Assembly: GCA_964428935.1 (NCBI GenBank)
Contig: CAYSAG010000217.1
Span: forward strand, 1-8,656
Direction of reading: 5' to 3'
DNA length: 8,656 nt
Source of the DNA: JAADHY01 sp964428935
Lineage (GTDB): Bacteria; Planctomycetota; Planctomycetia; Planctomycetales; Planctomycetaceae
The translations under genes were made by a program, and so were the position numbers. How positions within the stretch are numbered: the first letter of the stretch is position 1; each line of letters begins with the position of its first letter. This document shows, piece by piece, positions 1 through 6,365 of this stretch. A model generated the notes under the pieces. The model did not search any database. It saw only the letters and a program-made list of their open reading frames with translations, and was not told where the DNA came from.

Positions 1-249
1 ATTCGTCCGGCAGGTCAGTCGGACGAGATCGAAGACGCGGTCAACTACCGCACGTTGGCGAAACGAATCATTGAGCTGGCGGAGCAGTCCCGCTTCTACC
101 TGGTGGAGAAGCTGGCCGACGAAATTGCTCGGCTGTGCCTGGCCGACCCGCGGGTGGAGCGGGTCCGGGTGACGGTCGAGAAGCCGGGAGCGTTGCGGTT
201 CGCGCGGTCGGTGGGCGTGACGGTGGAACGGGACCGAAGCGATGTCTGA
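1..249 (+). CDS. folB: Dihydroneopterin aldolase, 3' part (5' end outside window)
   Basis: FolB cleaves 7,8-dihydroneopterin to 6-hydroxymethyl-7,8-dihydropterin and glycolaldehyde in the cytoplasm, supplying the substrate of the next gene product, FolK. Frame 1 is open from the window edge to the TGA at 247-249 and gives 82 residues. The visible part has the family's conserved D-A-V-N-Y block (residues 12-16), a long amphipathic helix, and the E-K-P-G-A segment whose lysine (residue 61 here) corresponds to the catalytic lysine near the C-terminus of E. coli FolB. It ends with the S-V-G-V-T-V-E-R strand typical of the family. FolB proteins are about 120 residues, so some 35-40 N-terminal residues are missing. 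An internal TTG at 55 is not the start, because conserved family sequence lies upstream of it. The last 8 bases overlap folK, which suggests translational coupling. Confidence 0.9.
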   Translation: MRPAGQSDEIEDAVNYRTLAKRIIELAEQSRFYLVEKLADEIARLCLADPRVERVRVTVEKPGALRFARSVGVTVERDRSDV

Positions 250-787
250 GCCGCTGAACCGGGCCTACCTGGTGCTGGGGTCGAACATTGAGCCGGAACG
301 GCACTTGCCCGCAGCCGTCGCGGCGCTGGCTGGCTACGGGTGCGTGGAAGCCGTCTCTGGCGTGTGGCAGAGTCCGCCGGCGGACGGGTCGGAGCAGCCG
401 GACTACCTAAACGCAGCCGTCCTGTTGCAAACCACGCTCACGCTGGCGGCCGTCTACGACCGACTGATTCCGGAAGTCGAACAGCGGTTGAAGCGTCGTC
501 GCGTCCCCGGAAACCCCTGCGCCGCTCGCACCATTGACGTCGACTTGGCCTTGTTCAACGACTGGGTCGCCCGACACGGCCGCCACTGCGTTCCCGACCC
601 CGACGTCCTGGCTCGCCCGTTCGTTGCCGTGCCGCTGGCCGAGCTGGCTCCCGACTACGTTCACCCACAGACGGGCGAGACCCTGCAGGCCATTGCCGCT
701 CGCCTGTCCCGCGGTGCCACGCTTCAGCGACGAGACGACGTCAGCGAGCAACTGCGACGAGCCGCTCGGCTGGCCGACGCCGACTAA
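242..787 (+). CDS. folK: 2-amino-4-hydroxy-6-hydroxymethyldihydropteridine pyrophosphokinase (HPPK)
   Basis: HPPK transfers pyrophosphate from ATP to 6-hydroxymethyl-7,8-dihydropterin, the step before dihydropteroate synthase in folate synthesis. The 181-aa product has the N-terminal L-G-S-N motif (residues 12-15), the pterin-side P-D-Y-L-N-A motif (53-58), and the signature A-R-T-I-D-V-D-L (95-102), in which D99 and D101 match the two Mg-binding aspartates of E. coli HPPK. Further on is P-D-P-D-V-L-A-R-P-F (118-127), then P-L-A-E-L-A-P (131-137), both typical of the family. Length is normal for a single-domain HPPK with a short charged C-terminal tail. The ATG at 242 overlaps the folB stop by 8 bases and has only a weak purine-rich stretch before it, so translation is probably coupled to folB. 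All four Ile codons are ATT. Confidence 0.95.
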   Translation: MSEPLNRAYLVLGSNIEPERHLPAAVAALAGYGCVEAVSGVWQSPPADGSEQPDYLNAAVLLQTTLTLAAVYDRLIPEVEQRLKRRRVPGNPCAARTIDVDLALFNDWVARHGRHCVPDPDVLARPFVAVPLAELAPDYVHPQTGETLQAIAARLSRGATLQRRDDVSEQLRRAARLADAD

Positions 788-881
788 CCGGACGAGCGGA
801 CGGGCCGAGCCGCGTCACGCAGACGCGACCCGCACTCGTCGCCGAGCAGCCGCCGACTGGCCGCTGGCAACGCGACGCCCC

Positions 882-898
882 GCCGCGGCTGCCGCGGC
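882..898 (+). terminator. GC hairpin downstream of folK, possible transcription end
   Basis: A perfect 7-bp stem GCCGCGG / CCGCGGC with a CTG loop lies 94 bases after the folK stop. A second small hairpin follows at 902-915 (ACGGC / GCCGT). There is no T-run, so this is not a canonical rho-independent terminator. It may slow polymerase, protect the 3' end of the folate mRNA, or simply be chance in GC-rich sequence. Confidence 0.25.
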
Positions 899-974
899 CT
901 GACGGCGCCGGCCGTTCGTTTCGCTCCACCCGCCGCAGCCGGTCCGCCACTGGACGCCTTTCCGGCCGGACGGC

Positions 975-1003
975 TCGAACACGGCCCCCGCTTCGGCTAG
1001 ACT
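975..1003 (+). promoter_or_regulatory. Possible sigma70-type promoter pointing right
   Basis: TAGACT at 998-1003 resembles a -10 box (4 of 6 matches to TATAAT), with a weak -35 candidate TCGAAC at 975-980 and 17 bp between them. The -10 sequence resembles the better-supported ones elsewhere in the window: TAGAAT for csrA and TACACT for tRNA-Glu. Transcription would start near 1010, just before the tandem repeats. The weak -35 keeps confidence low. It could serve a short non-coding RNA or a long leader of the phosphohexomutase gene. Confidence 0.33.
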
Positions 1004-1033
1004 ACCGCCGTGTCGGGCCGCGCGGGGCGGGCG

Positions 1034-1117
1034 CGTGCGTGTCGGCGCTGGCTTGGTGCGTGTCGACGCCGGCCCGGTGCTTGCCGACGCCGGCCGGGTG
1101 CTCCTTGACGCTGGCCC
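1034..1117 (+). repeat. Four tandem 21-bp repeats
   Basis: Units lie at 1034-1054, 1055-1075, 1076-1096 and 1097-1117. Units 2-4 begin GGTGC, and all share the core (G/T)-(G/A)-C-G-C-(C/T)-G-G-C in the second half. Units 2 and 3 differ at only three positions; units 1 and 4 are more diverged. The 21-bp period keeps reading frame, so both strands read as heptapeptide repeats; on the plus strand the first three end in Cys. I see no good start site or protein around them, so a non-coding minisatellite is the simplest reading. Confidence 0.8.
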
Positions 1118-1324
1118 TGCGGTGGGCTGACCGCACCGAGTCGCGATCCCGGGCCCATGCGGCAGGAGCGTGCGGCAGACGCGTTCGGGCTGCAAACGGT
1201 AGAGGCAGGAGCCCGCGGAGCGCGGTCCGCCTTGCCAGCGGCAGGCGGGTTGGTCCGGAAGGTGGTCCGTCGAGTGCAAGCCGGTTCGGAAGTAGCCCCG
1301 TCGCGGCGACGAGGTGCTCGGCGA

Positions 1325-1354
1325 GCCGCTCAGGAAAGGGTGAGCGGCAATTTT
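1325..1354 (+). terminator. Intrinsic-terminator-like hairpin in the folK-phosphohexomutase gap
   Basis: A perfect 8-bp stem, GCCGCTCA (1325-1332) and TGAGCGGC (1341-1348), closes an 8-base purine loop (GGAAAGGG) and is followed by AATTTT (1349-1354). This has rho-independent form on the plus strand, although the T-run is short. No protein gene ends just before it, so it would terminate either a short RNA starting near 1010 or folate-operon read-through. It could also act as an attenuator in a long leader of the downstream gene. Confidence 0.5.
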
Positions 1355-1553
1355 GGCAGCTTGACTCGGGCCGTCCGAGCCTGCCGTTTTGACCGACGAG
1401 TTGAGAGACCATTCTGTCGACCCGCGGCGGCAAACGCGAAACGCTCCCTGGCAACTCGACCCGCCCAAGTCGAAGGCAGACACGGAGGTTCGGCACAGGC
1501 GGGGCGACTGCTTGCCCGGGCGAGGTCGGTGACGGGCGTGTCGTCCTGGCCAC

Positions 1554-1571
1554 TCCGGCCGCTTGGCCGGA
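1554..1571. repeat. 7-bp inverted repeat with tetraloop
   Basis: TCCGGCC (1554-1560), loop GCTT, GGCCGGA (1565-1571) is a perfect 7-bp stem able to form a hairpin on either strand. It is followed by no T-run. Its role is unknown and it may be chance in such GC-rich DNA. Confidence 0.3.
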
Positions 1572-1706
1572 ACGGAACTTGCAGTCCGCGGCTGCCGAAC
1601 TCCGGTCTGGTGGGTGTGGAGGCGTCGGTGAGGAGCGTCCGGGCCGGGACGCCGGTCGGGCTGTGCAGGGCTCAAGTGCGTCCACACCCCGCGACGCCCA
1701 CAGGAA

Positions 1707-1757
1707 AAAGGCCTTTCGCGTGACGAGAAAGACGACCAGCCGTTCCATTGGGAACGG
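1707..1757 (+). promoter_or_regulatory. Palindrome and hairpin in the leader of the phosphohexomutase gene
   Basis: AAAGGCCTTT (1707-1716) is a perfect 10-bp palindrome. CCGTTCC (1740-1746), loop ATTG, GGAACGG (1751-1757) is a perfect 7-bp hairpin 44 bases before the chosen ATG. Either could be an operator or an mRNA leader structure. No clear -35/-10 pair is visible next to them, so the function is unassigned. Confidence 0.35.
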
Positions 1758-1801
1758 GCGAGTGGGAGGAACGACGGACCGGCAGGGAAGGAGACACGTC
1801 C

Positions 1802-3637
1802 ATGACGACAGAAGTCTTGCAAAAAACGCGTGAAGCGTACGCTCGCAAGGTGGACCAAGCGGCCTCGGACGGCAAGCTGTCGCCGAACGCGGCCGAGAAC
1901 CTGAAGCGGTGGCTCCTGCAACCGCAGTACTCCGACTACTTCGGACGGTTGGCCGAGCTAATCGAGGGCGGGCAGTGGGAGAAGCTGCGGGAGGCCTTTT
2001 GGAGGGTCATTCCGTTTGGAACGGGAGGTCGCCGGGGTCCAATGGGCGAGCTGGGCACGGCGACCATTAACCGCCGAACCATTGCCGAGTCGGCTCACGG
2101 CGTGGCCACTTACCTGAAACGAGAGAAGCCGACGGGCGGACGGGCCGTGGTCGCTCACGACTCGCGAAACCGCTCCCGAGAGTTCGCCGAACTGACCGCG
2201 TGCGTCCTGGCTGCCAACGGGCTGCAGGTGTACTTGTTTCCGTCGGAGCGGGCGACGCCGGAGCTGTCGTTTGCCGTCCGGCACCTGAAGTGCGACGTCG
2301 GCGTGGTCATTTCCGCCTCGCACAACCCGCCGTCCGACAATGGGTTCAAAGCGTACTGGAGGACGGGTTGCCAGGTCTTGCCGCCGCACGACCAGAGAAT
2401 CATTGAGTGCGTCGAGGCGGTCACCGAAATTCCGACGGTCGACTTCGACCAGGCGGTGAAGGACGGAAAAATTGTCATTCTGGACGAGGAGGTCGACCGG
2501 GCGTACGTGCAGGCCGTGGCGAGCCTGGCTCTGTCGGACGCCCGCGAAATCAAAGCGCTCTACACTCCGCTGCACGGCGTCGGCGAAACGTCCATTTACC
2601 GCGTCCTGCGTGAGGCCGGGTTCCAAGAGGTCGAAGTTTTCGAGCCGCAGCGAGAACCGAACGGCAACTTTCCGAACGTGCCGGACCACTTGCCCAACCC
2701 CGAGCAGACCAAGGCGTTCGCTCCGGCCATTGAGTACGCCGAACAGCACGACCACGAAATTGTGTTGGCCTCCGACCCGGACGCCGACCGCATTGCCGTG
2801 GCCGTTCGAGACCGCGACGGGAAGTTCGCGTGTCTGACCGGCAACCAGGTCGGGGCACTCATTACCGACTACCTGTTGAGCAAACGCCGCGAACAGGGCA
2901 AGCTCAGCCCGGACGACTACGTGGTCGAAACTCTGGTCACCACACCGCTCATTGCCGCCATTGCCGAAAGCTACGGCGTGCAAGTCGTCCGCGACCTGCT
3001 GGTCGGGTTCAAGTACATTGGACAGACCGTCGACCAGCGCGGTGCCGAACATTTCGTGTTTGGAGCCGAAGAGTCGCTGGGCTACCTGGCCGGCGACTAC
3101 GCTCGCGACAAGGACGGCGCCGTCGGTGCGCTGTACGCGCTGGAGCTGGCCGCAGAGCTGCGTCGCGACGGCAAGACCCTGCTCGACCAACTGGACGAGC
3201 TTTACTTGCAACACGGCTACTACGCCGAGTCGCAGCGTTCCATTGTTTGCAAAGGCGACGAAGGGAAGGCTCAAATTCAGCGGCTCATGGCCGAGCTGCG
3301 CGACAACCCGCCGAAAGAACTGGCGGGCTGGGCATTCGACCGGGTGTTCGACTACAAGCGGCACGAGGTCCGAAGCTTGCCCGAAAACAGAAAGGTGGAC
3401 GACCTGCCGAAACCGGACGGCGACTTGCTGATTTTCGAGTCGCGCCAAGGGGAACGAACCATGCGACTGGCCGCTCGCCCCTCCGGCACTGAACCGAAAA
3501 TCAAGTTCTACTTCTTCGCTTGGACGGCTTGCCCAGACGCGGCCACCCTGCCGTCCGTCAAACAGTCGACCGACGACCAGCTGGCTCGCTTCAGCGAAGC
3601 CTTGCAGCAGTGGGCCGACCGCGTGCTGCAGACGTGA
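1802..3637 (+). CDS. Phosphoglucomutase/phosphomannomutase (alpha-D-phosphohexomutase, PGM2-like)
   Basis: This cytoplasmic enzyme interconverts hexose 1-phosphates and 6-phosphates, most likely glucose 1-P and glucose 6-P, through a phosphoserine intermediate and a bis-phosphate. The ATG at 1802 is preferred to one at 1748 because GGAAGGAG sits just upstream of it and the extra 18 residues look non-coding; the product is then 611 aa, close to PGM2-type mutases. All four family sites are present in order: N-terminal F-G-T-G-G-R-R-G (residues 72-79), catalytic S-A-S-H-N-P with S173, the Mg loop D-P-D-A-D-R (D325, D327, D329), the sugar-specificity loop G-A-E-E-S (E423, E424, S425), and the phosphate-binding R-P-S-G-T-E (559-564). 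The protein therefore looks fully active. Sequence alone does not decide glucose versus mannose. Inositol-phosphate synthase, which uses glucose 6-P, lies 198 bp downstream on the same strand and supports a glucose role. Confidence 0.93.
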   Translation: MTTEVLQKTREAYARKVDQAASDGKLSPNAAENLKRWLLQPQYSDYFGRLAELIEGGQWEKLREAFWRVIPFGTGGRRGPMGELGTATINRRTIAESAHGVATYLKREKPTGGRAVVAHDSRNRSREFAELTACVLAANGLQVYLFPSERATPELSFAVRHLKCDVGVVISASHNPPSDNGFKAYWRTGCQVLPPHDQRIIECVEAVTEIPTVDFDQAVKDGKIVILDEEVDRAYVQAVASLALSDAREIKALYTPLHGVGETSIYRVLREAGFQEVEVFEPQREPNGNFPNVPDHLPNPEQTKAFAPAIEYAEQHDHEIVLASDPDADRIAVAVRDRDGKFACLTGNQVGALITDYLLSKRREQGKLSPDDYVVETLVTTPLIAAIAESYGVQVVRDLLVGFKYIGQTVDQRGAEHFVFGAEESLGYLAGDYARDKDGAVGALYALELAAELRRDGKTLLDQLDELYLQHGYYAESQRSIVCKGDEGKAQIQRLMAELRDNPPKELAGWAFDRVFDYKRHEVRSLPENRKVDDLPKPDGDLLIFESRQGERTMRLAARPSGTEPKIKFYFFAWTACPDAATLPSVKQSTDDQLARFSEALQQWADRVLQT

Positions 3638-3723
3638 GCGAACGCTCCGTCGGCCGTCGCAGCCCGCCAGTGTGACGCGGGGCGCTGCACGTCCAAGGAC
3701 GGTCCCCTCGCAGCGGCCGGGTA

Positions 3724-3745
3724 CGTCGGGCCTCCTGCCCCGACG
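3724..3745 (+). repeat. 7-bp inverted repeat between the phosphohexomutase and ino1
   Basis: CGTCGGG (3724-3730) and CCCGACG (3739-3745) form a perfect 7-bp stem with an 8-base loop in the 198-bp gap. No T-run follows, so a classical terminator is unlikely. No promoter-like pair was found in this gap either, so the two genes may share a transcript. Confidence 0.3.
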
Positions 3746-3835
3746 GCCGGCCTCGAACGGTCGCCCGCGACGTTCCAAAGCGACTGCCCAAAGCACGAAA
3801 AGCAACAACCCCACCAAGCCAGGAGTTCGCACTGA

Positions 3836-5065
3836 ATGACAGACCGACGGTTGGGAATTTGGCTGGTCGGCGCGTGGGGTGGTGTGTCGACGACTGTGGC
3901 CGTCGGTCTCACCGCCCTGCAGCAAGAGCTGACCGAACCGACGGCGCTCGTCACGGCCACGCCGCCTTTCAACGGCTTGGACCTGGCCGAGTGGGGACAG
4001 TTCGTCCTGGGCGGTCACGAAATTCGAAAGACCTCGTACCAGGCCGAAGCCCGGAGGCTGTGCGAGCAGTCGGGCGTGTTCGGCGAGCGGCTGCTGTCGC
4101 AGGTGACGGAACGGCTGGCCGAGTTCGACCGAAACGTCCGCCCCGGCACGGTCGCCGGCGTCGGTCCAACCATTGAGTCGCTCGCTGCTCCAGACGTGCG
4201 AGAACTGGCGGACGAGCCGACCGCCGAAACGGTTCAGCGTCTCCGGTCGGACTTGGCCGAATTCCGGAACCGACTCGGGCTGGACTGCGTCGTCGTGGTG
4301 AATGTCGCGTCGACCGAACCACCGTTCGACGCAGAGCGACTGCCGGCCCGCTGGGACGACCTCTGGCAGCAAATGGTCGACCAGCCGCGGTCTCCGGTTC
4401 CGGCCAGCACCCTGTACGCGGCAGCGGCCATGCTCGAAAAGTGCCCGTACGTGAACTTTACGCCGTCGCTGGGAGCGAGCTTGCCGGCACTGCAGGAGCT
4501 GGCCGAACGGCAGGGCGTGGTCCACGCCGGACAAGACGGCAAGACCGGCGAAACGCTTCTCAAAAGCGTGCTCGCCCCTCTCTTCGCCGCTCGCAACCTG
4601 AAGGTGCTGAGCTGGGTCGGACACAACATTTTCGGCAACCTCGACGGCCAAGTGCTGAACGACCCGGCCAACAAGGCCAGCAAAGTGCGAACGAAAGACC
4701 GCCTGTTGGGCCAGATTCTGGGCTACAAGCCTCAGACGCTGGTGACAATCGAGTACATTCAGTCCATGGGCGACTGGAAAACTGCCTGGGACCACGTCCA
4801 CTTCTTGGGCTTCCTCGACACAAAAATGACCTTGCAGTTCGTTTGGCAAGGGTGTGACTCGCTTCTGGCCGCACCGTTGGTGCTCGATTTGGTGCGACTG
4901 ACCGAATTGGAACAACGTCGGGGAAGCCGAGGCGTCTTGTCGCACCTGGCCGCTTTCTTCAAAAGCCCGTTGGGAACCGACGTGGCGGACTTCTTCCGGC
5001 AGTTTCAAATGTTGCTGGAATGGGCGGAGCGGGTGCGAGCGGATTCGGGCCGAGCCGAGGCGTGA
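3836..5065 (+). CDS. ino1: Myo-inositol-1-phosphate synthase (inositol-3-phosphate synthase)
   Basis: The enzyme converts D-glucose 6-phosphate to 1L-myo-inositol 1-phosphate in an NAD-dependent oxidation, cyclisation and reduction. The 409-aa product starts at an ATG with AGGAG (3821-3825) ten bases upstream. The N-terminal nucleotide-binding loop is G-A-W-G-G-V-S-T-T (residues 12-20). Family blocks follow: N-F-T-P-S, Q-D-G-K-T-G-E-T-L-L-K, S-W-V-G-H-N-I-F-G-N-L-D-G, and D-H-V-H-F-L-G-F. From memory, the Archaeoglobus fulgidus enzyme uses lysines 274, 278, 306 and 367; here K283, K287, K315 and K376 keep exactly the same spacing (4, 28, 61), all with the matching local sequence. So it is the short archaeal-type form, not the longer eukaryotic form, and it looks catalytically intact. 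The upstream gene probably supplies its substrate, and the downstream gene is a membrane prenyltransferase. No inositol monophosphatase is in the window. Confidence 0.93.
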   Translation: MTDRRLGIWLVGAWGGVSTTVAVGLTALQQELTEPTALVTATPPFNGLDLAEWGQFVLGGHEIRKTSYQAEARRLCEQSGVFGERLLSQVTERLAEFDRNVRPGTVAGVGPTIESLAAPDVRELADEPTAETVQRLRSDLAEFRNRLGLDCVVVVNVASTEPPFDAERLPARWDDLWQQMVDQPRSPVPASTLYAAAAMLEKCPYVNFTPSLGASLPALQELAERQGVVHAGQDGKTGETLLKSVLAPLFAARNLKVLSWVGHNIFGNLDGQVLNDPANKASKVRTKDRLLGQILGYKPQTLVTIEYIQSMGDWKTAWDHVHFLGFLDTKMTLQFVWQGCDSLLAAPLVLDLVRLTELEQRRGSRGVLSHLAAFFKSPLGTDVADFFRQFQMLLEWAERVRADSGRAEA

Positions 5066-5155
5066 GCCCAGGTGGCGTCGGTTAGTGGAACGGTCGGGCT
5101 GTCTTTCGCCCGCCACCCCGTGCGGCCGCAGGACGACAAACGAGCCGGACCGACA

Positions 5156-5193
5156 GCTCGCCGAGGTCGAGACAACGTGCAGACTCGGCGAGC
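5156..5193 (+). repeat. Perfect 10-bp inverted repeat between ino1 and the UbiA-family gene
   Basis: GCTCGCCGAG (5156-5165) and CTCGGCGAGC (5184-5193) are exact reverse complements separated by 18 bases, in the 203-bp gap between the two genes. As RNA it would be a stable hairpin; as DNA it would be a two-fold symmetric site. No T-run follows, which argues against an intrinsic terminator. It may be a processing or stability element, an operator, or chance. Confidence 0.5.
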
Positions 5194-5268
5194 GAACCGC
5201 GTTCGCGCTCACAAGGCTCCCACGCAGTCCGCCCCATTCCGGCCCCTTGTTCTTGAGGACTCAGCCCA

Positions 5269-6207
5269 TTGACCTCCCGACACCGGAAGTCGAACAAGCT
5301 GGTCGCCTACCTGACGTTGGTTCGCTTCCCGGCCGTCTTTACGGCAGTCGGCGACGTGCTCATGGGCCTCGCCTGCGCGACGGGCGGCTTCCGGCCCGCC
5401 GACACGGTCTTGACCCTGGTGCTCAGCTCGGCCGGAATCTACCTGGCCGGCATGGCTCTGAACGACCTGTTCGACCGACAACGCGACGCGGTGGAACGTC
5501 CGGAAAGGCCAATTCCGTCTGGCGCAGTCGCGCCGCGAGAAGCTGGCGTGCTCGGTGGCGTCCTCTTGCTTGCCGGCTGTGCGGCTGCGTGGTCGTGCGG
5601 ACCGGTAGCCGGAGTCGTCGCCGCGGCGTTGGCCGCACTGGCCGTCGCGTACGACGCGGGGCTGAAGACCACACCGGGTGGCCCACTGGCCATGGGAGCC
5701 TGTCGTGGTCTGAACGTGCTTCTGGGCGCAGCAGGCGCCGGGACGTGGGCGTCGTTGTGGAGCTGGCCGCAGGCGGCCGCAGCGGCCTCACTGGCAGCGT
5801 ACGTCAGCGGCCTCACATGGGTCGCTCGCGGCGAGACCGACGCAACAGACGACGGCTCACCAGCGGCTCGCGCACGGAGAGCGGAAACGACCGTCGGCGT
5901 GCTGGGCGTCGGGGCCGGCTTGGCCGGTTTCGTCGCGGTGGGCGCACTCCACCAAAGCAGTCAAGGCGCCTCCGTGCTGCTCATTCTTGCCGTGGTCGCC
6001 GCGATAGTCGGCCGCCGTCTGTGGGACTTGTGGCGCCGCCCGAGCGCGGCGCGGGTGCACCGCGCCGTGCGGACAATGCTCTACTCCATTCTCGTCCTGG
6101 ACGCGGCTGTGACGCTGCTGGCCACCGGGCGCCCGGAGCTCGGCCTGCTCGTTCTGGCTCTGCTGGTGCCTCACCTGGGGTTGCAGGTCTGGTTCCGAGT
6201 GACGTGA
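5269..6207 (+). CDS. UbiA-family membrane prenyltransferase (EboC-like)
   Basis: UbiA-family enzymes move a polyprenyl group from its diphosphate to an aromatic ring or other acceptor within the membrane. The 312-aa product is very hydrophobic, with about nine transmembrane segments. The first Asp-rich motif is N-D-L-F-D-R-Q-R-D (65-73), followed by R-P-I-P-S-G (80-85); the second is Y-D-A-G-L-K (128-133), followed by M-G-A-C-R-G-L-N (142-149). The second region has one Asp where canonical UbiA proteins often have two. My recollection is that the M-G-x-C-R-x-L-N block resembles EboC-type members, but that is unverified. TTG at 5269 is the start, with GAGGA (5255-5259) nine bases upstream; the next Met (residue 32) would cut into the first membrane segment. 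It is the third gene of the phosphohexomutase-ino1 run, so inositol phosphate or a derivative is one possible acceptor. The acceptor is unknown. Confidence 0.85.
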   Translation: MTSRHRKSNKLVAYLTLVRFPAVFTAVGDVLMGLACATGGFRPADTVLTLVLSSAGIYLAGMALNDLFDRQRDAVERPERPIPSGAVAPREAGVLGGVLLLAGCAAAWSCGPVAGVVAAALAALAVAYDAGLKTTPGGPLAMGACRGLNVLLGAAGAGTWASLWSWPQAAAAASLAAYVSGLTWVARGETDATDDGSPAARARRAETTVGVLGVGAGLAGFVAVGALHQSSQGASVLLILAVVAAIVGRRLWDLWRRPSAARVHRAVRTMLYSILVLDAAVTLLATGRPELGLLVLALLVPHLGLQVWFRVT

Positions 6208-6212
6208 ACGCG

Positions 6213-6245
6213 TCGCTCGGTTGCCAGCCCGAAGGCCTTGAGCGA
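6213..6245 (+). terminator. Weak hairpin after the UbiA-family gene
   Basis: TCGCTC (6213-6218) can pair with GAGCGA (6240-6245) five bases past the stop codon, with a 21-base interior that can form further GC pairs. There is no T-run. It lies in the 158-bp convergent gap before the minus-strand gene ending at 6366, where a transcription end is expected, but the evidence is thin. Confidence 0.22.
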
Positions 6246-6365
6246 GCGGCGGTTCGGTCGTGCGAGCCGGCGCGTGGAAGTCAACCCCCTCGTGAGCCGA
6301 ACGTCCCCTTTGTCGCGGCGCTGCCGTGAAAGCCGCGTTTCGGGCAGCCGTTTCGGTGGCTCAAG

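Larger units (their letters stand above)
788..1801 (+). other. 1-kb intergenic region without a convincing protein gene
   Basis: About one kilobase separates folK from the phosphohexomutase gene. Several long reading frames cross it on both strands, but they are rich in Arg, Pro, Ser and Gly, resemble no family I know, lack good ribosome sites, and do not show the codon habits of the flanking genes. I treat them as chance frames in GC-rich DNA. What it does hold is listed separately: a hairpin after folK, a promoter-like motif at 975-1003, four 21-bp tandem repeats, a terminator-like hairpin at 1325-1354, a 7-bp stem at 1554-1571, and a palindrome and hairpin just before the next gene. Confidence 0.6.

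Noticed and set aside
815..1921. Long minus-strand frames (368 and 248 aa) in the folK-phosphohexomutase gap, and a 188-aa plus-strand frame at 1157-1723
   Set aside because: Arg/Pro/Ser-rich translations, no motifs, no good ribosome site, codon use unlike the real genes. The 368-aa frame also overlaps the start of the phosphohexomutase.
1958..5212. A 1084-residue open frame on the minus strand, antisense to the phosphohexomutase and ino1
   Set aside because: It is the mirror of two well-supported genes. C-rich third positions remove stops on the opposite strand; the translation shows no family motifs and crosses a gene boundary.
5085..6329. A 414-aa plus-strand frame over the UbiA-family gene
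   Set aside because: Frame-shifted shadow of the membrane protein; Arg-rich with no hydrophobic segments or motifs.
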